DNA of 64,000 nt from Leptospira kemamanensis (GTDB lineage Bacteria; Spirochaetota; Leptospiria; Leptospirales; Leptospiraceae). The first letter of the stretch is position 1. Each line of letters starts with the position of its first letter. Below, one piece after another: positions 9,481 through 17,968 of this stretch. The translations under genes and the position numbers were made by a program. The stretch is from NCBI RefSeq assembly GCF_004769665.1, contig NZ_RQGG01000032.1, positions 124,001-188,000 of the forward strand, in the 5' to 3' direction. The notes under the pieces are model-generated. The model was given only the letters and a program-made list of their open reading frames with translations, did not search any database and was not told the DNA's origin.

Positions 9481-10107
9481 ATGATCATTAAATATATTAC
9501 CAAATCTAGTCCCGAATCATTGATGAAAGCTTTTGCTGGATGCAAAGAGTTAACGTATGATAAAGATGAATTTTTATTTCATGCGGGAGATGAAGTGACT
9601 CACATGGACCTTCTCGTAAATGGAGACCTTCAGGTTTTCAAATACGATGGAAACTTGAATGAAGTTACCTTAACTTTTTTTCGACCTGTTTGTATTGTTG
9701 CGGAATGGGCAGTCATCCAAGGAATTCCTTACCCCGCATCAGCAAGGTTTACCAAAAAAAGTACGATCCTAAGAATGCCTCTTACAGAAGTCCAAAATCG
9801 ATTAAATTCTAATATTGAACTCAATCATATTCTAATGCACTCACTCATGAATAAAATTGAAACTTTGAATTTGGCAATTAATCGTGGACTCACGATGGAT
9901 GCCATGCAACGTGTGGCACATTTTTTATTTTATGGAACCCCTGATTCTCTTGCCTTAAAACAAACTCAAATGGCATCTTTATTGTATTTGAGACCAGAAA
10001 CGTTTTCTCGAATTTTAAAACAACTGAAAGACCAAGGTTTAGTAGACACTCAGAAAGGGGAAATCACCATCTTAGACAAAGAGGGACTCCTGAAAATTTT
10101 GGCTTAG
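9481..10107 (+). CDS. Crp/Fnr family transcriptional regulator, FNR-type DNA specificity
   Basis: The 208-residue protein has an N-terminal cyclic-nucleotide-binding-like beta-roll (about 20-110), a dimerisation helix (about 115-140) and a winged helix-turn-helix (about 160-205). The recognition helix reads RPETFSRILK. Glu173, Ser176 and Arg177 give the E-xx-SR pattern that in FNR reads TTGAT half-sites. The N-terminal Cys cluster of oxygen-sensing FNR is absent, so it resembles DNR/NnrR-type NO-responsive regulators rather than FNR itself. A perfect TTGAT-N4-ATCAA box lies 4 nt after its stop, upstream of nnrS, and another precedes norC. It lies 17 nt after the receptor operon. Role as regulator of the nor genes is inferred. 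Confidence 0.85.
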   Translation: MIIKYITKSSPESLMKAFAGCKELTYDKDEFLFHAGDEVTHMDLLVNGDLQVFKYDGNLNEVTLTFFRPVCIVAEWAVIQGIPYPASARFTKKSTILRMPLTEVQNRLNSNIELNHILMHSLMNKIETLNLAINRGLTMDAMQRVAHFLFYGTPDSLALKQTQMASLLYLRPETFSRILKQLKDQGLVDTQKGEITILDKEGLLKILA

Positions 10108-10110
10108 TAC

Positions 10111-10124
10111 TTGATTTGTATCAA
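10111..10124 (+). promoter_or_regulatory. FNR/DNR-type operator upstream of nnrS
   Basis: The 14-bp palindrome TTGATTTGTATCAA is a perfect FNR-class box. Its centre is about 40 bp before the nnrS ATG at 10158, so a class II activator arrangement would put transcription start very close to the start codon. TAGTAT at 10146-10151 could be the -10 element. The regulator gene with matching recognition residues is immediately upstream. Confidence 0.75.
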
Positions 10125-10157
10125 GGAAATGATATTAAATTATGTTAGTATCAAAGT

Positions 10158-11384
10158 ATGAAGACTTCCTTTTTTGAACTTAGTTTTTGGAACACTGCCT
10201 TTCGCCCCTTTTTCTGGTTTGGTTCTCTCTTCGGATTCCTCATCATCGGAATTTGGTTATTCGTACTTGCGAATATGATAAACAATCCAATTCAGGTAAA
10301 CGCCATCCATTGGCATTCCTACGAAATGGTATTTGGATTTACCAAAGCAATTGTTTTAGGATTTTTATTCACTGCCGTTCAAAACTGGACTAACTCTACC
10401 ATTCTCAAAGGAAAGAATTTATTTTACCTTTTGACTTTTTGGCTTTTAGGAAGATTTTCCTTTTATTCTTTTGGTTTCTTGAGTTACTTATCCTTCGGCT
10501 TTGATATCTGTTCTGATCTAATGGTGATTTACCTTCTCGTTCCTAAATTGATTGTCCCCACTCAAAAACACAATCGCCCACTCTTATATCATTACGGACT
10601 TTTTACCATCTTCCATATCTTAAGTGCCTTCTCTGCTTATTCCATTTTAGATTCGGAACAAACTCTATTATATGTTCATTTGAGTATCTTCGTAGTTTTA
10701 TTTCTAATATTGATCATTGGTGGTCGTGTTGTTCCATTTTTTTCTGGAGTTGTCATTCAGGGATATTCCTTTAAACGAATGCCAAAACTAGAAACTATCC
10801 TTATCTATTTGCCATTTGTTTTTTATATCGCCAAACTACTGCAAGGTTACTTGAGCAATTCGAAATTAGGAACGATTACTCCATTTCACGAATTAGGATT
10901 TAGTTTATTTGCACTCCTTTCCTTTTTTGTTGGATTTGTTTTGTTTGTTTCCAATACCATTCGTTATATTTCCTGGAAACCTTGGAAATCTTACCAAAGA
11001 CCCATCCTTTGGATTTTATACTTGGGATACTTCTGGGTTTGTCTCGGATTTTTATTATATAGTTTGGCAGAAATCAATGTGATTCCCATTTCCTCTGCCA
11101 TCCATAGCTTAACAGTGGGTGGACTTGGAGTCTTTATCTACGGAATGATTACTCGAGTGAGTTTGGGTCATACGGGTAGAGCCATCGTTGCTTCCAAGTT
11201 GACTGTTTTCGCGTATCTCGTATTAAATCTTTCTGTTTTTGTGCGAGTGGTTTTCCCTCTCTTCCATGAATACAAACTAGCTTATTATGGATCGGGAATC
11301 GGTTGGATTCTTTGTTTTGTTATCTTTTTTGTCCAATATACAACAATACTTCTGACTCCAAGACCAGATGGAAAACCAACATAA
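10158..11384 (+). CDS. nnrS: NnrS family membrane protein
   Basis: The 408-residue product is almost entirely hydrophobic, with about twelve membrane segments. It shows NnrS hallmarks: HWHSYEMVFGF near residue 50, GGRVVPFF near 185, and the C-terminal MITRVSLGHTGR near 325. NnrS is a heme- and copper-containing membrane protein associated with NO metabolism and with resistance to nitrosative stress in denitrifiers. The FNR-type box directly upstream and the convergent norCBQD operon support that role. It ends 59 nt from the norD stop; I see no strong terminator between them. Confidence 0.88.
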   Translation: MKTSFFELSFWNTAFRPFFWFGSLFGFLIIGIWLFVLANMINNPIQVNAIHWHSYEMVFGFTKAIVLGFLFTAVQNWTNSTILKGKNLFYLLTFWLLGRFSFYSFGFLSYLSFGFDICSDLMVIYLLVPKLIVPTQKHNRPLLYHYGLFTIFHILSAFSAYSILDSEQTLLYVHLSIFVVLFLILIIGGRVVPFFSGVVIQGYSFKRMPKLETILIYLPFVFYIAKLLQGYLSNSKLGTITPFHELGFSLFALLSFFVGFVLFVSNTIRYISWKPWKSYQRPILWILYLGYFWVCLGFLLYSLAEINVIPISSAIHSLTVGGLGVFIYGMITRVSLGHTGRAIVASKLTVFAYLVLNLSVFVRVVFPLFHEYKLAYYGSGIGWILCFVIFFVQYTTILLTPRPDGKPT

Positions 11385-11443
11385 GAAGAGTGACTCATTG
11401 ATTGTTAGATTGATTCTTACTTAGAAACTTTTTTCATTCAGTG

Positions 11444-13213
11444 TTAGATGCGAATGGCTCTTCGAAAAAATTCCTGTAAGGAATCGAGGAGTCTTTCGGG
11501 GTGGAATAACATCTGGTAACTGGCATTTCGCATCATCGCAGGAATTGTCGGTTTTTCTTCCGTTCCAATCGCCAGAGTATATACTTGCACTCCATTTAAC
11601 AAACATTCGCCAACTGCTTTATTTACGTCTTCAATCCCATACTTACCTTCATACTTATCATAATCATTGGGTCTTGCATCGGTGATGAGGATGATCCATT
11701 TTTGTTTGTAACCAGAATCTTTTAAGAGTGAATTTGTATGACGTAATGATGGACCAACTCTTGTATATCCAATGGGTGATAATGGCCCCAATCGATCTCG
11801 TACGACATTCCAAGATTCTTTCATTTGTTTCAAATGGATGAATTGATTATGGTTTCTCGTTCGTGAATAAAAACCTGCAATTCCAAATGGAATTTTGAGT
11901 TCTTCCAGACATTCAGAAAATAATAATAAACTTTCTCTTTCCACATCTAAAATTCGTTTTTCATGGATCCAAGAATCTGTGGACAAACTCAAATCCATTA
12001 AAAAATACAAAGCAATGTCCGAAACATCACGTATCGGATTCATATAAATGGCTTCTGATGGAGTTTTTTTTGCTTTTAAGTCAGCATACCGATCCACCAG
12101 TGCATCCAAATCAATATCAGCCCCAGAGACCAAACGTTTTTTAATGCGTGTTTGGTTGAGAAGAGCAGTCATTTTTTTCTTTAATAATAATAATGTGCGT
12201 CGTTGTTTTTCCAAAACATTGTTTGTGTAAGTTGGGTCTAAGGTTTTCGGATATTCTTCGATCACGGAACAATAATTAGGTTTGTATTGTTTTTGTTTGT
12301 AATCCCACTCCGGATATAAGAATGGTTTTTCATTGCTCGTGTCTTCTAAGATCTCGAGTAGTGTTCCGGCTCCAGATTCACTGGTTCTTGTGGTATGAAC
12401 TGGGTCTTCGGTGCGAATGATGTGTTTGAGATTGAGTTCCTGAAGAGCTTCTTCTTCCTCCATATCCTCTTCCCCATCAATGTCTCTCCATTGCCCATCA
12501 AACTCTTCTACCGTTTCAATTTTTTCAAAATTATGACCCAATGTATACTCTTCGATTTTTTTCTCATCTACCTCTAAGAGTTCTGCATCACTTGGATCTA
12601 ATTTTTGTTTTGATTCTTTGGATTCAATTTTCTGTTTTTGTTTGTCTGAAACAAAATCTTTTCCTGCTGGGAAATTCATTTTCGACTGTGAAAGAGATGC
12701 ATTTGCCACATAAAAACAAGATACAATGGTTTCATATTGTTTGGGGTCTTGTTTTCGAATCTGTAATCGTTCGTGGCGAATTTCTTTCCAATCGGTTTTG
12801 ACACCGGGGAATTGTTTCAAAAACAACCGAAACCATTGGTAAAAAGATTTGGGAAACTGAATGTCTTTACCTGGAACTAACTTTTTTTTGAATTCATTCT
12901 CTGAATGGATTTGGTTTTCATAAAGAAAAGAAAGATAGGCAAGTAAGATACGAACTTGTTTTTTAGTTGTCGTTTCCGAAAGATACCAACGAACTTCTTC
13001 TGGAAATTTAAGAAAATTTTGGCCAAGGGTTATCTCACCATTGCTATAAACAAGGGATGTTGTTTCTTTGCGAAGTGTTTGTAAATACTTGATGAGTTTT
13101 ACCTCCTCTGTCTCCATACGATAGGCACCGTATGGACTTGGAGGAGTTAACTTCGTTTTTAATTTTTTCCAAATTTTATGACCTTGGTAAAAGACAAATT
13201 GATCCCATTCCAA
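11444..13213 (-). CDS. norD: NorD, VWA-domain protein for nitric oxide reductase activation
   Basis: The 589-residue protein is the last gene of norCBQD. The N-terminal two thirds is helical and charged, with an acidic stretch (about 225-265). The C-terminal von Willebrand A domain (about 400-585) has the MIDAS motif DLSLSTD, a Thr/Gly segment TRVGPSLRH and ITDARPNDYD. NorD acts with the MoxR-type ATPase NorQ to mature or insert the non-heme iron of cNOR. It begins 9 nt after norQ. Length and order match the family; the sequence between the termini is divergent. Confidence 0.88.
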   Translation of the reverse strand: MEWDQFVFYQGHKIWKKLKTKLTPPSPYGAYRMETEEVKLIKYLQTLRKETTSLVYSNGEITLGQNFLKFPEEVRWYLSETTTKKQVRILLAYLSFLYENQIHSENEFKKKLVPGKDIQFPKSFYQWFRLFLKQFPGVKTDWKEIRHERLQIRKQDPKQYETIVSCFYVANASLSQSKMNFPAGKDFVSDKQKQKIESKESKQKLDPSDAELLEVDEKKIEEYTLGHNFEKIETVEEFDGQWRDIDGEEDMEEEEALQELNLKHIIRTEDPVHTTRTSESGAGTLLEILEDTSNEKPFLYPEWDYKQKQYKPNYCSVIEEYPKTLDPTYTNNVLEKQRRTLLLLKKKMTALLNQTRIKKRLVSGADIDLDALVDRYADLKAKKTPSEAIYMNPIRDVSDIALYFLMDLSLSTDSWIHEKRILDVERESLLLFSECLEELKIPFGIAGFYSRTRNHNQFIHLKQMKESWNVVRDRLGPLSPIGYTRVGPSLRHTNSLLKDSGYKQKWIILITDARPNDYDKYEGKYGIEDVNKAVGECLLNGVQVYTLAIGTEEKPTIPAMMRNASYQMLFHPERLLDSLQEFFRRAIRI

Positions 13214-13222
13214 AGTAATATC

Positions 13223-14005
13223 CTAGAAGATTAAATCAAAACTATCTTGTAATGCTGTCACTGTATCCTCATCATCTGTGAGTGGCAAAATAATCGCAGT
13301 TCGTCCTGCCATTCGAGAAGGAAGACCTTTTGCGATGAGTTTTGCACAAGAGACAAGTAATCTTGTGGATACGGTCTCAACCAAACCTAACTCAGGTTTG
13401 TGGCGAACCAAATTTGCATATTGTACAAGTTTTTTAGAAATGGCTTCGGAAATTCCCGTTTCCCCAATAATAATTTTTTCTTCCACAGAAGATTTTGGAT
13501 AAGGGAAATCCATCCCCAAAAATCGTTGTTTGGTGGAAGGTTTTAGTTCTTTAAATCCCTTTTGGTATCCAGGGTTATAGGAAGCAACGAGTAAAAAATC
13601 AGGATGTGCGATGATTTCTTCGTTTTTTCGTTCTATGAATAAAGTTCGTCTATGATCGGTTAAGGAATGGATCGTGACAAGTGTATCAGGTCTTGCTTCT
13701 GCAATTTCATCCAAGTATACAATGGCACCTTCTTTCACACCAGTGGTGAGTGGTCCATCCATCCACACTGTATCAGCCCCTTTCACAAGGAAACGACCTA
13801 CTAAGTCCACAGCAGAAGTTTCATCATTACATAAAATGGTGATGAGTTTACGACCCATTTGGTGTGCCATAAATTCTAAAAATCTAGATTTCCCTGAGCC
13901 AGTAGGACCTTTTAACAAAAGCGGCAGAGAGTTCTCCGCCGCCATTTGAAAAATTTCTATTTCCTTACCAGTAGGTTCGTAATAGGGAATTTTTGTTGTT
14001 AACAT
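13223..14005 (-). CDS. norQ: NorQ, MoxR-type AAA+ ATPase
   Basis: The 260-residue MoxR/CbbQ/NorQ-family ATPase has Walker A GPTGSGKS (residues 33-40), Walker B VYLDEIAEA (about 93-101), a sensor-1 segment LLVASYNPGYQKG, and a C-terminal domain like that of CbbQ/NorQ. It works with the VWA protein NorD to activate nitric oxide reductase. It starts 2 nt after the norB stop and is followed by norD, so it is clearly part of the norCBQD operon. The motifs needed for ATP hydrolysis look intact. Confidence 0.93.
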   Translation of the reverse strand: MLTTKIPYYEPTGKEIEIFQMAAENSLPLLLKGPTGSGKSRFLEFMAHQMGRKLITILCNDETSAVDLVGRFLVKGADTVWMDGPLTTGVKEGAIVYLDEIAEARPDTLVTIHSLTDHRRTLFIERKNEEIIAHPDFLLVASYNPGYQKGFKELKPSTKQRFLGMDFPYPKSSVEEKIIIGETGISEAISKKLVQYANLVRHKPELGLVETVSTRLLVSCAKLIAKGLPSRMAGRTAIILPLTDDEDTVTALQDSFDLIF

Positions 14006-14007
14006 AT

Positions 14008-15357
14008 TTAATCTAAGTCACCAGCATTTTTTCCAAGTGCTTCATTGCTTGGAAGACCGTGACGGATGAAATCTACAATGAAGTATGTGATTCCCACTGT
14101 AAACAGAGTCGCCGCAAGTAACATCCCAATAAAGTGGAAAACGATTTCTTTTTGTACGACAAGAAAGTCCATTCCCAATTTACGTTCTAAATACACTTGT
14201 GTGATTCCTGCTACTGCGAGTGCACCAGTCATTCCTAACATTCCAATATTGGATGCCCAAAATGCTAAATATCCAGACATACCTGTAAAAAGTTTACGCC
14301 CAGTCATATTTGGCATCGCATAGGAAATCACAGCTAACACTAACATGGCGTAGGCTCCCCAGAATGCAAGGTGTCCATGCATCGCAGTGATGAGAGTTCC
14401 ATGTGTCCATTGGTTTACGGCAGGCCAAGTGTGAGCAAAACCAAGAAATCCAGCACCTATAAACGACATCATGGCACTACCAAGTGTCCAATAGAGTGCA
14501 ATTTTATTAGGATGGTCTTTTCCTTTTTTACGATACATGTTGAGTGCCCAAATCGCCATTCCAAGAAAAGCAAGTGGTTCTAACGCAGAGAAAACTCCAC
14601 CGACCATAAGCCAATACTTAGGAGTTCCGATCCAGTAGTAGTGGTGACCTGTTCCTAATATCCCCGAAAGGAAAGTAAGACCAACAACCACGTACAACCA
14701 TTTTTCAATGACCTCTCTATCCACACCCGTAAGTTTGATGAGTAAAAATGCGAGGATACCACCCATGATGAGTTCCCAAACTCCTTCTACCCAAAGGTGA
14801 ACGACCCACCATCGGAAATAAGAGTCCAAGGTTTGATTATCAAAATACAACATACCTGGTAAATAAAGTAATGCAGCACATAACAATCCAAAGAAGAGAA
14901 CAAGTTGTGTTGTACTTCTCTTTTTAGCTTGCCAGATCGTCATTGCAATATTGAAAAGAAAGGTAAGTACATTCACAACAACTAGATAATCGAGAGGTCT
15001 TGGTATTTCTAAAAACTTTCGACCTTCCCACCAGTTAAAATGAAAACCTGCAATGGCAACAACACCTACAACCACCCAGGAAATGAGTTGGATATAAGCT
15101 AGTTTTACACTGTACAATTCTCTGTCAGATTCTTCAGGGATGATGTAATAAGCAGCACCCATAAATCCAGTTAATAACCATACGACAAGTAAATTGGTAT
15201 GTGTCGCACGTGCAGTGTTAAATGGAATGAAATCATGTAATCCATCGAAACCGATACGAGCAAAACCCATGATAAAACCATAAACGATTTGTAACGATAA
15301 GAGTAACATACAAGTTGCAAAGAACCAATATGCGACCTTTTGTGATTGGAATCTCAT
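14008..15357 (-). CDS. norB: Nitric oxide reductase large subunit NorB (cNOR type)
   Basis: NorB is the catalytic membrane subunit that reduces 2 NO to N2O. The 449-residue product has about twelve transmembrane helices and the heme-copper-oxidase-like histidines and Glu: FNTARATHTN (heme ligand, about 45-55), HLWVEGVWELIMGG (His and conserved Glu, about 187-200), GTGHHYYWIG (FeB histidines, about 236-245) and a late MHGHLAFWGAYAM (about 325-337). The length matches cNorB rather than the longer quinol-dependent qNOR, and a separate norC precedes it. Its start is preceded by AAGGAG and lies 9 nt after norC. Confidence 0.95.
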   Translation of the reverse strand: MRFQSQKVAYWFFATCMLLLSLQIVYGFIMGFARIGFDGLHDFIPFNTARATHTNLLVVWLLTGFMGAAYYIIPEESDRELYSVKLAYIQLISWVVVGVVAIAGFHFNWWEGRKFLEIPRPLDYLVVVNVLTFLFNIAMTIWQAKKRSTTQLVLFFGLLCAALLYLPGMLYFDNQTLDSYFRWWVVHLWVEGVWELIMGGILAFLLIKLTGVDREVIEKWLYVVVGLTFLSGILGTGHHYYWIGTPKYWLMVGGVFSALEPLAFLGMAIWALNMYRKKGKDHPNKIALYWTLGSAMMSFIGAGFLGFAHTWPAVNQWTHGTLITAMHGHLAFWGAYAMLVLAVISYAMPNMTGRKLFTGMSGYLAFWASNIGMLGMTGALAVAGITQVYLERKLGMDFLVVQKEIVFHFIGMLLAATLFTVGITYFIVDFIRHGLPSNEALGKNAGDLD

Positions 15358-15366
15358 TGTTTCTCC

Positions 15367-16071
15367 TTATTTCAATGCAGAAAGGTATGTGACAATGTCC
15401 TTTCTTTCTGTATCACTTAACGGCAACTTCGGCATATTTGTTCCCGGTTTGATCACTTGTGGGTCAATTAGCCATCGGTTGAGGTAATCAGCATCAAATT
15501 TGGATCCAACATGATCCAGAGCTGGTCCCACGTTTCCACCTTTACCACCTACAGCGTGACAGGCGACACAAAGTTGAGAAAACTTTTCAGGTTGAGCCAC
15601 TTTTACTACGTTAGCTGATGTTTGCGGAGCAACTGCCGTTGCAATGGAATCAACAGGAATATTCGGTTTTGGAGGCCAACCATTCGCATCAATTTTACCT
15701 ACCCAATCGAGGAAAGCGATGACTTGTCCTTTTTCTTCTTTGGTAAAGTTGTATTTCACCATCTTACGTTCCCCAGGAAACATAGCTTGTGGATCATCTA
15801 AAAACACATCGATCCAACTCACACCTCGTCTTTCGACTACTTTAGTCAAATCAGGTGCGTAATACGCTCCTTCACCGAGCAACGTATGGCAACCCATACA
15901 ATTGTTTTTTTCCCAAATTTCTTTCCCTTTTAGCACATCTTCCGTTAAGTTTTGCGCATTGGTACGGGCATCGTTTTGTCGCAAGGTATCAATTGTGAGG
16001 AACACAAAGATAGCACTGAACAAAAACGTTCCACCCAGAAAGAATGCCCTTGCTTGCGATTTTGAAAGCAT
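15367..16071 (-). CDS. norC: Di-heme NorC: nitric oxide reductase cytochrome c subunit with an extra cytochrome c domain
   Basis: NorC is the membrane-anchored cytochrome c that feeds electrons to NorB. Residues 1-135 are a normal NorC: one N-terminal transmembrane anchor, heme motif CMGCH (Cys58, Cys61, His62) and a likely Met104 ligand in ERKMVKYNF. A Pro/Ala/Val linker (about 135-160) leads to a second class I cytochrome c domain with CVACH (Cys168, Cys171, His172) and a probable Met213 ligand in PGTNMPK. Typical NorC has one heme and about 150 residues; this one has 234. The ATG has a strong GGAGG, and an FNR-type box lies 55 nt upstream. It is the first gene of norCBQD. Confidence 0.92.
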   Translation of the reverse strand: MLSKSQARAFFLGGTFLFSAIFVFLTIDTLRQNDARTNAQNLTEDVLKGKEIWEKNNCMGCHTLLGEGAYYAPDLTKVVERRGVSWIDVFLDDPQAMFPGERKMVKYNFTKEEKGQVIAFLDWVGKIDANGWPPKPNIPVDSIATAVAPQTSANVVKVAQPEKFSQLCVACHAVGGKGGNVGPALDHVGSKFDADYLNRWLIDPQVIKPGTNMPKLPLSDTERKDIVTYLSALK

Positions 16072-16125
16072 CCTTACCTCCTTTTTTCCATTTTACAAAT
16101 GTAAGTGCAAATTTTACAATTTGCA

Positions 16126-16139
16126 TTGATTCTAATCAA
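16126..16139 (-). promoter_or_regulatory. FNR/DNR-type operator upstream of norC
   Basis: TTGATTCTAATCAA is a perfect TTGAT-N4-ATCAA palindrome in the 300-bp divergent region between norC and norE. On the minus strand a TACATT (16103-16098) sits where the -10 of a class II promoter centred at -41.5 would fall, giving a predicted norC start near 16091. No second perfect box was seen nearer norE, 232 bp away; the rest of the interval is AT-rich without other recognisable structure. Confidence 0.75.
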
Positions 16140-16371
16140 GTCCTTATTGTATTTTCTATGTTAGAATGCATTGATAGGAAGAGTTAAGAATCTTATTGAA
16201 AATTAGAATCATTAAAAAAAGAATTAAGAACAACGATCTCAAGAGAAATTCCACTCTTTTACTATGATTTCCCTAATGATTCTTTTCAAAACGGACTCGA
16301 TTTCACGAAAGTATGTGAATTGAATTGAATATTCGATTATTTGAATTTTATTTTTTAAAAAAGGAGTGAGT

Positions 16372-16944
16372 ATGAACGAAAGTGCAGAAGAAAAAAAGGA
16401 TTCCATTTGGTATCCGCCAGGTGGAATCCTCATTTGGATGATTGTTTTTGTAGAAGTGATCACCTTTTGTATGGGGATTGGATCTTTAGTATATGACAAA
16501 ACACAAAACCCAGAAGGGTTTTTGTCGATGCAAAGTCATCTGAATCGCGGATTTGCTTTCTGGAACACGATTTTCCTTTTAACCAGTGGTTTTTTATTGG
16601 CGATGAGTGTCTATGCAAAGGAAAACAATAAAGATTCACAGTTTTTTTTCGGAATGATTGGTACCATTCTATTTGGATTTGGATTTTTAGTTTTAAAATT
16701 CATCGAATTTTACGATAAATGGATGTTAGGTTTTAATTTAGAATCCAATACGTTTTTTAGTTATTATTGGCTGTTAACAGGATTTCATTATCTACATGTT
16801 GTCGTAGGAATCATCATTTTATTCATAGTTTTTCTCAATCGAAAAACCATCTCCCTAGTAAACTTAGAAGCAGGTGGAATCTTTTGGCATATGTGTGATT
16901 TGATTTGGCTAATTTTATACCCAACGTTGTACTTGATCCAATAA
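16372..16944 (+). CDS. norE: NorE-like cytochrome c oxidase subunit III family protein
   Basis: The 190-residue membrane protein has five hydrophobic helices and the subunit III signature GFHYLHVVVGI near residue 140, plus FWHMCDLIWLILYPTLYL at the end. NorE is an accessory protein of denitrifier NO reductase operons that improves activity; it is not a catalytic subunit. I chose ATG 16372 because AAGGAG at 16361-16366 is optimally spaced for it; a GTG at 16366 would overlap that site. It is divergent from norCBQD and followed by norF after 9 nt. Confidence 0.85.
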   Translation: MNESAEEKKDSIWYPPGGILIWMIVFVEVITFCMGIGSLVYDKTQNPEGFLSMQSHLNRGFAFWNTIFLLTSGFLLAMSVYAKENNKDSQFFFGMIGTILFGFGFLVLKFIEFYDKWMLGFNLESNTFFSYYWLLTGFHYLHVVVGIIILFIVFLNRKTISLVNLEAGGIFWHMCDLIWLILYPTLYLIQ

Positions 16945-16953
16945 GGAGGATGT

Positions 16954-17184
16954 ATGTTACGAATTAGTTTGACTTATTTAATTTTACTTGTGATCGTTTA
17001 TCTTTCGTTTTACGGGGTAGGATCGTTTGTTCCTGGAAATTGGAATTTGATTTTGATGAGTGCACTCAAATTCCTTTTCATTTCCTTTGTGTTTATGAAT
17101 TTGTTACGAGCACATTTCTTTTGGAAATTGATTTTTTCCACAGTGATTGTCGTGTATTCGTTTGGGATTTGGTTTCTCGCCTAA
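16954..17184 (+). CDS. norF: NorF-like small membrane protein (cytochrome oxidase subunit IV-like)
   Basis: The 76-residue protein has three hydrophobic helices, with the segment LLRAHFFWKLIF between the second and third. This matches the prokaryotic cytochrome c oxidase subunit IV/NorF type in size and topology. A strong GGAGG precedes the ATG, and it follows norE by 9 nt, the usual norEF order. The stop codon overlaps the stop of the convergent mtnC gene, so no terminator fits between them. The sequence is short and divergent, so the assignment relies on context. Confidence 0.65.
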   Translation: MLRISLTYLILLVIVYLSFYGVGSFVPGNWNLILMSALKFLFISFVFMNLLRAHFFWKLIFSTVIVVYSFGIWFLA

Positions 17185-17924
17185 AATTGATCCCAAATCG
17201 GGAAAGGGTGTGGTTTTTGTTTTAGATTGCCTGGGCGATTCAAAATCACCACATCCATTCCCACTGCATTTGCTGCCTCCGCTTCTTCCACTATGTCAGT
17301 AAAAAAACGAATTTCATTTGGAGATGATTTCAAATTGTTAGCGATCGTTTGGTAACTTTCTTTCTCTCGTTTTCCACCGACTGCAGTATCAAAATAGGAA
17401 GTAAAATACTTCCTTAGATCACCTAACGCTGAATACTGATAGATCAAAATTTGTGCTTCTACAGAACCAGATGAATACACATGGTTTTGGATACCGGATT
17501 GAATCGAATTTTCTAAAAACTTAGGAACATCCTCATACACTGTGCTTTTGATTTCGCCAGATTCATACCCTTCTTTCCAAATTTTCCCTTGGACTTCTTT
17601 CAGTGGACCAAACTTACGATCCTTTTCCATGAGGTACTCAAAATAAAGAGAAACCAATTCTTTTGAAAGTTCTTTTGGGATATCATTTGGATTATCAAAA
17701 GAATCTCTTCCTTTGATTGTTAGTTTTTCTTTTAACAATGGATCGAGTGAGGAAACATCGTTTTGGTATTCGGATTGGATTTCCTTCCATCTCTCTTCTG
17801 AAAAGGAAAAGTCCTTTAGAAACTGGTGAATGTGTTTTTTCGCATAAGGAAAAAGGATTTCATGGACAAAGGCAATTGGTGCCGTTGTCCCTTCAATATC
17901 TAGTAAGTTATGTTTGATCTGCAT
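17181..17924 (-). CDS. mtnC: Acireductone synthase (enolase-phosphatase E1)
   Basis: MtnC is the bifunctional HAD-superfamily enzyme of methionine salvage that enolises and dephosphorylates 2,3-diketo-5-methylthiopentyl-1-phosphate. The 247-residue protein has HAD motif I as LLDIEGTTAPIAFVH (nucleophile Asp near residue 9), the motif II region VYSSGSVEAQ (about 149-158), a motif III lysine in GGKREKESY and the late acidic FFTDIVEEAEAA. Length agrees with the family. It is a single gene whose stop overlaps norF's; no other methionine-salvage gene is adjacent. Confidence 0.9.
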   Translation of the reverse strand: MQIKHNLLDIEGTTAPIAFVHEILFPYAKKHIHQFLKDFSFSEERWKEIQSEYQNDVSSLDPLLKEKLTIKGRDSFDNPNDIPKELSKELVSLYFEYLMEKDRKFGPLKEVQGKIWKEGYESGEIKSTVYEDVPKFLENSIQSGIQNHVYSSGSVEAQILIYQYSALGDLRKYFTSYFDTAVGGKREKESYQTIANNLKSSPNEIRFFTDIVEEAEAANAVGMDVVILNRPGNLKQKPHPFPIWDQF

Positions 17925-17968
17925 TTTGATTTGTACGATTGTTCTTTCCCTAGTTTTAGAAATTTTGC

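Noticed and set aside
16300..16371. A second FNR box directly before norE
   Set aside because: TTGAATATTCGATT near 16325 matches only the left half-site; the right half is too poor to call.
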